From Herbiconiux flava (lineage in GTDB: Bacteria > Actinomycetota > Actinomycetes > Actinomycetales > Microbacteriaceae), in NCBI RefSeq assembly GCF_013409865.1, contig NZ_JACCBM010000001.1:1240001-1304000 (forward strand): DNA of 64,000 nucleotides, read 5' to 3'. The notes beneath the pieces were generated by a model that ran no database searches, was not told where the DNA came from, and was given only the letters and a program-made list of their open reading frames with translations. The translations under genes and the position numbers were made by a program. Within the stretch, counting starts at the first letter, position 1. Each line of letters begins with the position of its first letter. Shown here in pieces: positions 22,555 through 29,516 of this stretch.

Positions 22555-23063
22555 TCAGGCGCGGCAGGTCAGAGAGGTGAACGAGGACTGGGAGGTCCCG
22601 CCGGACGCGACATAGCCCTCAGGCAGTGACGTGTCGGCCCGGAGCGTCCAGGGTGCGGTGATCGAGGTCGACAGCGTCGTGCTGATCGTCATCGTCATGC
22701 CGGCCGGAAGCCCGGCGGTGAGCACAATCAGGCGGGAGGTCTCCGTGAGGTAGTTCACGCTCGCGCTGCCGCGGTGACACCGACCTCGCCGATGGTCGTC
22801 GCGCCCGTGACGGCGACGGTGATCGTGGTGCGCGCGAGCAGGGGCACGGTCGGGCCGGCCGTGAGGAGGAACCCCGGGCCGCCGGATCCCGGCACACTGC
22901 AGGAGGGGGAGAGGCGGTACGCCCCCGCATCGAGCGAGGACGCGGCCGCCAGAGGGGCGGCGACAGCGAGCGCGACGACCGGGGCTCCCCAGACGGCGGC
23001 ACGCACAACCGCCCGGCGACCCACGCTGACGTCCCCGAGGTGGGTGGCTGGTGCTCCGGTCAT
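22555..23063 (-). pseudogene. Tat-exported protein interrupted by a frameshift
   Basis: The reading frame from the ATG at 23063 (GAGAGA upstream) encodes a twin-arginine-like signal, GRRAVVRAAVWGAPVVALAV. A secreted region (SLDAGAYRLSPSC, TITVAVTGATTIGEVGVTA) follows and then stops at about 22757. In the next frame the protein clearly continues (SASVNYLTETSRL to FTSLTCRA) to a stop at 22555. One missing G near 22768 restores a single product of about 169 residues with paired cysteines. Either the gene is inactivated or the base is a sequencing error in a GC run. The domain is not recognised; similar Tat-signal proteins are common surface proteins in this family. Confidence 0.65.
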
Positions 23064-23201
23064 CGTGTTCTCTCTCACACAGCGGCGCGGTTCGACCTGC
23101 ACACGTTACCGCCCGCCCGGTCCGAAATCGACAGTCGTAGTCGCCGGACGGCGAACCGAGCGGCATCCTGCAGGATCTGCGTGGCTGGCATCATCGAAGG
23201 C

Positions 23202-23549
23202 ATGAGTGAATCCCCGGTCCAGCGAAACACCGTGAACGCCTTCGAGCTGGCCGGAGCGCCGAGTTTCGCGTCGATCGAGGTGCAGCGCATCACCATCGCC
23301 GCCGGTGTCCATCCGGGAGCGCACTGGCACAACGGGCCGGTTCTCGGTCTCATCGAGGCCGGGTCGGTGTTCTTCCAGGTGGGAGCCGAGCCCGAAGCGG
23401 TCCTGCGTGCCGGCGACACGTTCTATGAGCCCGGGTACGCGACGATCACGCGTTTCGACGCGACCGACGAGGGAGTCACCTTCCTCGCCTGGCTCCCGGT
23501 ACCGAGTGGGATCGAGCCGGCGGTGACGATGGGCGAGCTCCCTCGCTGA
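23202..23549 (+). CDS. cupin domain-containing protein
   Basis: A 115-residue single-domain cupin. HPGAHWHNGPVLGLIEAGSVFF is motif 1, with its two histidines, and LRAGDTFYEPGYATI is motif 2. It may be a metal-dependent enzyme or a small-molecule sensor; the substrate is unknown. ATG chosen because the longer frame upstream is antisense to the Tat-protein gene and not protein-like; CATCAT ends 7 bases before it. It is divergent from the frameshifted Tat protein. Confidence 0.8.
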   Translation: MSESPVQRNTVNAFELAGAPSFASIEVQRITIAAGVHPGAHWHNGPVLGLIEAGSVFFQVGAEPEAVLRAGDTFYEPGYATITRFDATDEGVTFLAWLPVPSGIEPAVTMGELPR

Positions 23550-23623
23550 TCGACGATGCCGGTCGTCGAAAGTGAATCGGTAGCAGTCCCGGGATCCGGC
23601 CTCTCCACTGCGTCAGTCGCGCG

Positions 23624-24187
23624 TCAGCGGCCGTGTGTGCGCACGAACTCGGCGACGACCCGGGCGCACTCGTCGGGTGACTGGAACGTGGTGTCGACCT
23701 CCACGTCGTAGGAGACGCCGGTGTGGACGACGGATGCCTGCCGCCGCGCCATGCCGGCCACCCGGTCGCCGCGCGCGGCCTCGCGTGCCGCCGCGACCTC
23801 AGGATCGCATCGGACGCCGACACAGATCAGGGTCTCTGCGCCGAAGGCCGCGCGGAGGCGTCGCTGTCCGGCGCCCCCGGACAGCAGCACCTCATCGAGG
23901 ATGAGGTGAGCTCCGGACTTGACCATCGAGCCCAGCCCGGAGTACCAGGCGTCCTCTAGCCGGGTGTACTCCTCGCTGAGCAGCACGGCGCCTTCTGCGT
24001 CGAAGCCGAAGCCGATGCCGGATCGCGGGCTGTCGCCGCGGCCGGGGAGGGCCTCGATGAAAGTGTCGACGCCGAACGTCAGCCAGATCCCGGGCAGGAG
24101 CTCCTGCAGGGCCCGGGCCACGGTCGACTTGCCCGAGCTCGACCCGCCGTTGAGCACGATCATCCGGGCGCTCGGTCTCGCTGGCAT
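23624..24187 (-). CDS. chloramphenicol phosphotransferase-like kinase
   Basis: P-loop kinase of 187 residues, similar in layout to the chloramphenicol 3-O-phosphotransferase (CPT) family. Walker A is NGGSSSGKST (about residues 13-22). The catalytic aspartate candidate lies in TFGVDTF, and DEVL and RCDPEVAAAREAARGDR (lid arginines) follow. CPT homologues occur widely in soil actinobacteria and often do not act on chloramphenicol, so resistance should not be assumed. TACGAT lies 6 bases upstream of the ATG. Confidence 0.82.
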   Translation of the reverse strand: MPARPSARMIVLNGGSSSGKSTVARALQELLPGIWLTFGVDTFIEALPGRGDSPRSGIGFGFDAEGAVLLSEEYTRLEDAWYSGLGSMVKSGAHLILDEVLLSGGAGQRRLRAAFGAETLICVGVRCDPEVAAAREAARGDRVAGMARRQASVVHTGVSYDVEVDTTFQSPDECARVVAEFVRTHGR

Positions 24188-24193
24188 GCCTCG

Positions 24194-24199
24194 ATCGTA
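24194..24199 (-). promoter_or_regulatory. -10 element TACGAT, leaderless start
   Basis: TACGAT on the minus strand ends 6 bases before the ATG of the CPT-like kinase. Confidence 0.55.
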
Positions 24200-24249
24200 G
24201 ATCGTGCCTCAAGGTGGCTAGGACTTCTCAGCCGGGCGCGCGCCCTGCC

Positions 24250-24576
24250 TCAGTACTTGGCCAACTCGCGAACCTCGACCGAGCCGTAGAGCGGCGCCCG
24301 TCGCGCGGCCCGAACCGCCTCGTCGTGACTCGAGCAGTCGAGCAGGTAGTACCCGACGAGACCGGCCCGGGCCGGCGTCGTGCCGGCGGGGCCGTCCGGC
24401 GTGGAAGGGTCGGTCGTGATGGAAACGCCCCCACCGGCCTCGGCGAACTGCCCAGATGCGACGAAGATCCCGTCGTCCCGGAGTGACGCTCCGTAGTCGG
24501 CCCAGGCCGCGTAGTCCTCCGCCGAGCCGCCCCCCGCGTAGCTGCCGTCGGACCACATCATGAGCATGACCTTCAT
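24250..24576 (-). CDS. YCII-related (DGPF domain) protein
   Basis: A 108-residue protein of the YCII/DGPF ferredoxin-like fold. It starts MKVMLMMW, has DDGIFVASGQFAEAGGG as the central motif, and ends GSVEVRELAKY. In actinobacteria such genes often accompany ECF sigma factors, but none is present here. GGAGG lies 4 bases before the ATG, fixing the start inside a longer open frame. Function unknown. Confidence 0.85.
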   Translation of the reverse strand: MKVMLMMWSDGSYAGGGSAEDYAAWADYGASLRDDGIFVASGQFAEAGGGVSITTDPSTPDGPAGTTPARAGLVGYYLLDCSSHDEAVRAARRAPLYGSVEVRELAKY

Positions 24577-24662
24577 CGAACCTCCCGCGCGTCGTCCGAC
24601 AACTGTCCCACCTGCCTGCGCTCTACGACAAGGTTGTGGTCGTCGCGACAAGGGGCGAGCGG

Positions 24663-24779
24663 CTATGATCCGCTGAGCACCTCGACTGTCATGCGGCGCA
24701 GGGCGAGGCGCGGCCCGAAGATCGCAGCCCACGCGAGCACGAACAAGGCCGCCGCAGCGAGAACCCTGATGAGCGGCAT
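24663..24779 (-). CDS. 38-residue single-span peptide (tentative)
   Basis: An ATG frame encoding one hydrophobic helix (MPLIRVLAAAALFVLAWAAI) and a short basic then neutral tail. No ribosome-binding site is evident, and the frame is open upstream without a standard start, so it may be a fragment of a lost membrane protein gene. Unrecognised. Confidence 0.25.
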   Translation of the reverse strand: MPLIRVLAAAALFVLAWAAIFGPRLALRRMTVEVLSGS

Positions 24780-24965
24780 CGGCGATGGCGCGCCGGCGCG
24801 GGCACGATCGCGGTCCCGAGCCGGATCAGACGCGGCACGAACACCGGCGATGCGTCAGATGCCGGATGCGCGCCCGCCCGCCGCGCGAGACTCATGCAGA
24901 CCAGTCCCGACGAAGGGATCCCAGTGGCCCTTGAAGATCACCAGCACGGAGAGGGAGGACGGACG

Positions 24966-25054
24966 ATGGGTCTGTTCGGTCGCAAGAAGATGACGCCGCA
25001 GCCCGCGTCTCGTCGACCGATCCGGGTGGCGCGGTGGCCATCCACGTCGACTAG
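24966..25054 (+). pseudogene. small ORF with apparent frameshift (tentative)
   Basis: A strong GGAGG 7 bases before an ATG introduces MGLFGRKKMTPQP, a typical small-protein start. In that frame translation then runs antisense into the DUF305 gene. One base over gives a tidy ending (SSTDPGGAVAIHVD, stop 25052-25054). A single-base indel around 25000-25010 would make a peptide of about 29 residues. Unrecognised. Confidence 0.25.
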
Positions 25055-25106
25055 TGGTTGCAGCAGCCACTCGAGGAGGCGATGGAGCCCTGAACCTGCG
25101 GGCGGG

Positions 25107-25919
25107 TCAGGTGCGGGCGGCCAGGAGCTCCTGCATGTACTGGATCTCGCCCGACTGGGCGAAGACGATGGCCTTCGCCAGGGCGGTGACGAGCGGGTTC
25201 GTGGTGCGCGAGAGCGCGGCCTCGGCCATCTCGACGCCGCCCTGGTGGTGGGCGATCATCAGCTGGAGGAAGAGGGTCTCGGCCTCCACCCCGGTGAGGG
25301 AGGAGAGGCGGTCGAGGTCGGCGGAGGTCGCCATGCCCGGCATGGGCTCGCCGGGCACCATGGGGGCGGGGGTGCCGGCGGCGGTGTCGCCAGCGGCGGC
25401 GTCGCCTGTGGCGTCCGAGGCCGCGGTGGGGGAGGCCGCGCCGCCGTGGCCGTGGCCGTCGGAGCCGTCGAGGGTGGGCTGGAGCATCCACGTCATCTCG
25501 GGCTGGGTCGAGGCCTGGGGGAGGCCCCAGGCGTTCAGCCACGCGTACATCTGGCCCGACTGCTGCGCCTGCGAGGTCGCGATGTCGTAGGCCAGCGAGC
25601 GGATGGCCGGGTCGTCGCTCTGCTCGCGGATGATCAGGGCCATCTGCACGGCCTGGTCGTGGTGGGTCTGCATGTTCCGGGCGAAGCCGGCCTCGACGCC
25701 GGTGTCCGTGGGCGTCGCGGTGCGGGGGGCGGCGAGCCAGCCGGCCGAGAACGCCACGATCGCCACGAGCACCGCGGCCACGATCGCCGCGAGGGTGAGG
25801 CGGCCGCGAGAGGGGCGCCGAGCATCCGGAGCCGCGGTCGCGGGCGAGGAATCAGCGACCGAGGGATCAGCGAGCGAGGGATCAGCGACCGAGGAGTCAG
25901 CGGGCGAGGAGTCGGGCAC
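25107..25919 (-). CDS. DUF305 domain-containing membrane-anchored protein
   Basis: A 270-residue protein. The N-terminus holds a Ser/Asp/Pro-rich region with four or five imperfect pentapeptide repeats (SVADP, SLADP, SVADS). A single membrane helix (LAAIVAAVLVAIVAFSAGWLA) follows, then a ferritin-like helical DUF305 domain outside. That domain is His/Met-rich: MQTHHDQAVQMAL, HGHGG, PGEPMPGM and IAHHQGGVEMAEAAL. This pattern fits periplasmic metal (copper) binding known for some DUF305 proteins. GTG start 5 bases after the stop of the DUF3105 gene, so the two form an operon. Confidence 0.88.
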   Translation of the reverse strand: MPDSSPADSSVADPSLADPSVADSSPATAAPDARRPSRGRLTLAAIVAAVLVAIVAFSAGWLAAPRTATPTDTGVEAGFARNMQTHHDQAVQMALIIREQSDDPAIRSLAYDIATSQAQQSGQMYAWLNAWGLPQASTQPEMTWMLQPTLDGSDGHGHGGAASPTAASDATGDAAAGDTAAGTPAPMVPGEPMPGMATSADLDRLSSLTGVEAETLFLQLMIAHHQGGVEMAEAALSRTTNPLVTALAKAIVFAQSGEIQYMQELLAART

Positions 25920-25924
25920 CCCGC

Positions 25925-26629
25925 TCAGGCCACCTTGCCGGCTGCGTCGAGACCGCCGGTGCACGCGGCGCCGGGCTCGGGGGCGTCGTTCGAGCGCCAG
26001 AACTTCTGCACGAAGTCGCCGAGGCGCTCGTCGTCGACGCCGTCGAGGAAGACCTGGTTGCCCCAGGCGGAGGCGACGACGGGGGCGGCGATGCCCTCGT
26101 AGGGCGAGAGCACCACGTAGGTGTCGGGCAGCTTGGAGCGCAGGGTCTCGACGCCGGCCTCGTCGACGACGGCGGGGTCGTAGGTGACCCAGACGGCTCC
26201 GTGCTCGAGCGCGTGCACCGCGTTCTCGTTCGGCACCTGCTGGTCGTAGACGCCGCAGTTCAGCCAGACGGCGTTGTGGTCGCCGCCGGCCGGAGGGGTC
26301 TGGGCGTAGTCGACGGTGGTCGAGACGTGGTTCGAGGTGAGGTTGTCGTAGCTCTGGAGCTCGCCGATCGAGATCGACGCCGGGTCGACCTTGGGCTCGG
26401 CGCTCGTGACGACGAAGGTGATGACGAGACCGAGCGCGATCACACCGGCCGCGGCGCCGCCGAAGATGCCGATGCGGCGGTTGCGCTGCTGCTTCTTCTG
26501 CTGCGCGACCATCTGCGCGACCTTCTCGGCGCGGCGGGCTTCGCGCTCCTGCTTGACCGTGAGCTTCTTGGCCTGGTCTTTGGCCTTCGGGGGCACGGAG
26601 GAGGAGGAATCGGTGGGCACGGGTCTCAT
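25925..26629 (-). CDS. DUF3105 domain-containing protein
   Basis: Membrane-anchored protein of about 234 residues. A cytoplasmic Lys/Arg-rich coiled-coil segment (KLTVKQEREARRAEKVAQ) is followed by one membrane helix (IGIFGGAAAGVIALGLVITF). The extracytoplasmic DUF3105 domain has the motifs PPAGGDHNAVWLNCGVY and ALEHGAVWVTY; conserved His and Cys suggest metal binding. The ATG at 26629 is chosen because a good promoter (26668-26696) places the transcript start near 26661, downstream of the alternative TTG. Upstream partner of the DUF305 gene. Confidence 0.88.
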   Translation of the reverse strand: MRPVPTDSSSSVPPKAKDQAKKLTVKQEREARRAEKVAQMVAQQKKQQRNRRIGIFGGAAAGVIALGLVITFVVTSAEPKVDPASISIGELQSYDNLTSNHVSTTVDYAQTPPAGGDHNAVWLNCGVYDQQVPNENAVHALEHGAVWVTYDPAVVDEAGVETLRSKLPDTYVVLSPYEGIAAPVVASAWGNQVFLDGVDDERLGDFVQKFWRSNDAPEPGAACTGGLDAAGKVA

Positions 26630-26667
26630 TTCGACGAACGGGAGCAGGGCAGGTTGAAGCGACAACC

Positions 26668-26696
26668 ATTATGAGACTGCCGTAGCCACCTATGAA
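26668..26696 (-). promoter_or_regulatory. sigma70-type promoter TTCATA-17-CATAAT
   Basis: On the minus strand TTCATA (26691-26696) and CATAAT (26668-26673) are spaced by 17 bases. This is one of the best vegetative-promoter matches in the window, driving the DUF3105-DUF305 pair with a leader of about 30 bases. Confidence 0.65.
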
Positions 26697-26787
26697 AACG
26701 CAGTGAGCAGGACGGCGCAACGAGCTCGATGGCGCCGTGCACAGAACCATAGCCCGCGCGGCATGCGATGCGTGCGAGCATCGGGGC

Positions 26788-27513
26788 ATGTTCAAGACGA
26801 TCGCCCGGGGCCTCGCCCGCCCCCTCGCCGGCGCGGTCTACCGGCCGACGGTGATCGGGCGGGAGCTCGTTCCCCGTGAGGGCGCCGTGCTGCTCGCGAG
26901 CAACCACCTCAGCTTCATGGACAGCGTGGTCATCACGGTCATCGCACCCCGCGACGTCCGCTTCCTCGCCAAAGAGGAGTACTTCACCGGAGCGGGCCTG
27001 AAGGGTCGCGTGTCGAAGACCTTCTTCGAGTCGATCGGGGCCATCCCCGTCGACCGCGAAAGCGCCACCGCGGCCCAGGACTCTCTCGAGCGCGGTCGCG
27101 AGGTGCTGGATTCGGGCGGCGCCTTCGCGATCTACCCCGAGGGCACCCGCTCGCGCGACGGCCGGCTCTACCGGGGGCGCACCGGGGTCGCCTGGCTAGG
27201 CCTGACCACCGGATGCCCGATCGTGCCGGTCGCGCTCAGCGGCACCGAGAACCTGCAACCCGACGGCGCTCGCGTTCCCCGGGTGACTCCGGTGACCATC
27301 CGCTTCGGCGAGCCGATCCAATCAGCGGGCTACGGCGAGGCGGGCTCGGCGCGGGCGCGGCGGAGGCTCACCGACGACGTGATGGCGGCCATCGCCGCGA
27401 TGTCGGGGCAGGAGCTCGCGAACGCCTACAACGAGCCCCCCGCCTCGGGCGTGGTGGAGCGGGTGCGCCGGGCGATGCACCGCAACGACCCGGGCGGGGC
27501 GACGCCCGACTGA
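26788..27513 (+). CDS. 1-acyl-sn-glycerol-3-phosphate acyltransferase
   Basis: PlsC-family enzyme of 241 residues that acylates lysophosphatidic acid (or a related glycerolipid) at the membrane face. The NHLSFMD motif corresponds to the NHX4D catalytic pair, and YPEGTRS is the substrate-binding EGTR block. The FFESIGAIPVDRES and VPVALSGTENL blocks are also present. The ATG at 26788 is preferred over one 17 codons upstream because it leads straight into the FKTIARGLARPLAG amphipathic helix. Which lysolipid it uses cannot be decided. Confidence 0.9.
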   Translation: MFKTIARGLARPLAGAVYRPTVIGRELVPREGAVLLASNHLSFMDSVVITVIAPRDVRFLAKEEYFTGAGLKGRVSKTFFESIGAIPVDRESATAAQDSLERGREVLDSGGAFAIYPEGTRSRDGRLYRGRTGVAWLGLTTGCPIVPVALSGTENLQPDGARVPRVTPVTIRFGEPIQSAGYGEAGSARARRRLTDDVMAAIAAMSGQELANAYNEPPASGVVERVRRAMHRNDPGGATPD

Positions 27514-27597
27514 CGCGGCGGGCGGACGGGCGGGAAGAAGGCGACCGAGCATGGCCCGCGTGACGCCCGCGAGCCGCAGCGCTGCCTGCCCGCCCGC

Positions 27598-28074
27598 CTA
27601 CCAGCGCGTGCGTGCAGCCGGCCCCGGCGCGATCGTCACGTCCAGCGCCGCCACCGCCTGCCCCTCGCCGTCGACGAACGCGAGCGACACCGGCTCTTCG
27701 CCGGCGACCAGCACCGACGACGCCCCGCCCTCGTAGGGGTTGTACGCATCCCCCCACTGCACCATCGCCCCGATCACGACCGCGAGCCCCCGCCCCGCCT
27801 CGGTGAGGTGGTAGCTCGAGCGTTCGCGCGAACCCGGGGCCCGGTACGGCCGCTTCTCGAGCACGCCGCTGTCGACGAGCTTCGCCAGGCGCGCGCTCAG
27901 GATGTCGCTCGGGGCCCCCAGCGAGTCCTTGAACTCCGAGAAGCGGGTGAGCCCGCGGAAGGCGTCGCGCACGACGAGCAGCGACCACTTCTCGCCGACC
28001 ACGTCGAGCGTGCGCACGATCTGGCACCGGGGCCCGTCGGCGGGCCGGCTCGCGGGGTCGCTCATGGCCACCAT
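27598..28074 (-). CDS. HxlR family transcriptional regulator
   Basis: Winged-helix regulator of 158 residues. The N-terminal CQIVRTLDVVGEKWSLLVVRD is the HxlR signature, with the conserved cysteine near the N-terminus. The FSEFKDSLGAPSDILSARLAKL recognition region follows, then a C-terminal extension of about 50 residues that may bind a ligand. ATG at 28074 or 28065. It is divergent from an MFS exporter gene, with a palindrome in the shared region, so it probably represses the transporter and itself. Confidence 0.9.
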   Translation of the reverse strand: MVAMSDPASRPADGPRCQIVRTLDVVGEKWSLLVVRDAFRGLTRFSEFKDSLGAPSDILSARLAKLVDSGVLEKRPYRAPGSRERSSYHLTEAGRGLAVVIGAMVQWGDAYNPYEGGASSVLVAGEEPVSLAFVDGEGQAVAALDVTIAPGPAARTRW

Positions 28075-28095
28075 GGTACGTCCGGACCGCCTGTA

Positions 28096-28124
28096 TTGGA
28101 AATTCCAACTCAGACCGCTACTGT
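28096..28124 (+). promoter_or_regulatory. MFS promoter with overlapping palindromic operator
   Basis: TTGGAA (28096-28101) and TACTGT (28119-28124) are spaced exactly 17 bases; the start codon follows 6 bases later (leaderless). The -35 is half of the perfect palindrome TTGGAA-A-TTCCAA (28096-28108), a likely HxlR operator that would block sigma-factor binding. Confidence 0.65.
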
Positions 28125-28130
28125 GGCGGC

Positions 28131-29387
28131 ATGACGAGAGCAGTGCGCTTCGGGCGCCGGGGGACGTTCTGGGCGGCAGCCGCGGTGCTGGCGCTGTGCC
28201 TGTGGTCGAGCGGGGCGGCCAGCGTGCTGTACCCGAGCTACGCCGCCGAGTGGTCGCTGCCGCCGGTGGTGACCACGTCGGTGTTCGGCGCCTATCCGGT
28301 GGCCCTGCTGATCGTGCTGCTCCTGTTCGGCGGCATCAGCGACGCGATCGGCCGTCGCCGCGCGATGCTGCTCGGCATCGCGCTGCTCGCCGTCGCCGCC
28401 CTCGTGTTCGCGGTCGCCCCGAACGTCGGCTGGCTCTTCGCCGGCCGCATCCTTCAGGGCGTCGGAACCGGCTTCGCGCTCGGTGCCGCCAGCGCAGCGC
28501 TCGTCGAGCACAACCCCTGGTCCAACCCCCGCCGGGCGAGCTCGATGACGACCGTCTCGACCTCCACCGGCCTGACCCTCGCGCTGGTGGTCTCGGGGCT
28601 CCTGGCGCAGTACGCCCCGCTTCCGCTCGTCCTCGGCTTCGTGGTGCTGTTCGTGCTGGCGCTCCTCGCCTTCGTGGCCGTGCTGCTGACCCCCGACGAC
28701 CGTCCCACGGCGACGACGGGTCAGGATGCGCGGTCCGCCTTCCGCCCGCAGGCCCTCCGTCTGCCGCGGGGCATCGCCCTCGCCTTCGCCGCCGCGACGC
28801 TCTCCGTCGCCACCGCCTACAGCGTCGGCGCGATCTTCCTCTCGCTCGGCGCCCAGATGGCGCGCGAGCTGACCGGCACCACCGACCTGCTCGTGGTCGG
28901 CGCCCTGCTCGGCGTCTCCTCGGCGACCATCGGCGTGACGGCGCTGCTGCTCGGCAGGGTGCCCGCCGTGCCGGCGATCGTCATCGGCGGCATCGTCTCG
29001 CTGGCCGGCCTCGGCCTGATGGCGGCGGCCGCGTCGTCCGGATCTCTGCTGCTCTTCTTCGCCTGGTGCATCGTCGGCGGCATCGGTTACTCCTTCGCGT
29101 TCACGGGCGGTCTCGGGCTGGCGAACCGCGCGGCCCCCGCCTCGCACCGCGGCGCCGTGCTCTCGCTGCTCTACCTCTTCTCCTACCTGCTGCAGGCGCT
29201 CACCGCGATCGGCGCGGGTGCCGCGGCGACGGCGCTCGGCCTCGCGACCGCCGTCGACCTCGCAGCGCCCGCGCTCGCGGTGCTCGCCCTGGCGACGATC
29301 GTCCTGGCGCTCGTCGAGCGGATGCGCGACCGCCCGGCCACGCTCACCAACCCCGGCCCTTTGTCTGCCTCGGTGGGTGGATCCTGA
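28131..29387 (+). CDS. MFS transporter
   Basis: Major facilitator of 418 residues with about 12 membrane helices. The loop between helices 2 and 3 carries GGISDAIGRRRAMLLG, the MFS motif A, and GRILQGVGTGFALGA is typical of drug-exporter branches. The central cytoplasmic loop is around residues 188-205. Divergent from an HxlR regulator whose probable operator overlaps its promoter, suggesting efflux of a toxic compound sensed by that regulator. Substrate unknown. Confidence 0.9.
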   Translation: MTRAVRFGRRGTFWAAAAVLALCLWSSGAASVLYPSYAAEWSLPPVVTTSVFGAYPVALLIVLLLFGGISDAIGRRRAMLLGIALLAVAALVFAVAPNVGWLFAGRILQGVGTGFALGAASAALVEHNPWSNPRRASSMTTVSTSTGLTLALVVSGLLAQYAPLPLVLGFVVLFVLALLAFVAVLLTPDDRPTATTGQDARSAFRPQALRLPRGIALAFAAATLSVATAYSVGAIFLSLGAQMARELTGTTDLLVVGALLGVSSATIGVTALLLGRVPAVPAIVIGGIVSLAGLGLMAAAASSGSLLLFFAWCIVGGIGYSFAFTGGLGLANRAAPASHRGAVLSLLYLFSYLLQALTAIGAGAAATALGLATAVDLAAPALAVLALATIVLALVERMRDRPATLTNPGPLSASVGGS

Positions 29388-29392
29388 GAACG

Positions 29393-29411
29393 ACTGTGGG
29401 ATGTCCACAGT
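29393..29411. terminator. 7-bp palindromic hairpin after the MFS gene
   Basis: ACTGTGG and CCACAGT form perfect arms around a 5-base loop, 6 bases after the MFS stop. It may be a weak terminator or an operator for the downstream acyl-CoA oxidase gene. Confidence 0.4.
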
Positions 29412-29459
29412 GCGCCGTGCACCCCTTCGGCCCCCGTTTGTAGGCCCGTCACCGGCCGT

Positions 29460-29488
29460 TTCGCGCTCTCCTGCACTCCTCCTACCGT
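29460..29488 (+). promoter_or_regulatory. candidate promoter TTCGCG-17-TACCGT
   Basis: TTCGCG (29460-29465) and TACCGT (29483-29488) are spaced by 17 bases upstream of the acyl-CoA oxidase gene. The leader of about 22-28 bases contains a GAGG ribosome-binding site. Confidence 0.5.
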
Positions 29489-29516
29489 GGGATCAGCCAC
29501 GACGACGAGGATGACG

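Larger units (their letters stand above)
24577..25106. other. 530-base region without an assured gene
   Basis: Between the DGPF gene and the DUF305 gene only short, uncertain frames are seen: a 38-codon minus-strand frame with one hydrophobic helix (24663-24779), and a plus-strand frame with a strong ribosome-binding site that seems frameshifted (24966-25054). I see no RNA gene or repeat. Confidence 0.6.

Noticed and set aside
23624..24187. Chloramphenicol resistance determinant
   Set aside because: The fold matches the CPT family, but distant homologues are widespread and mostly of unknown substrate, so resistance is not claimed.
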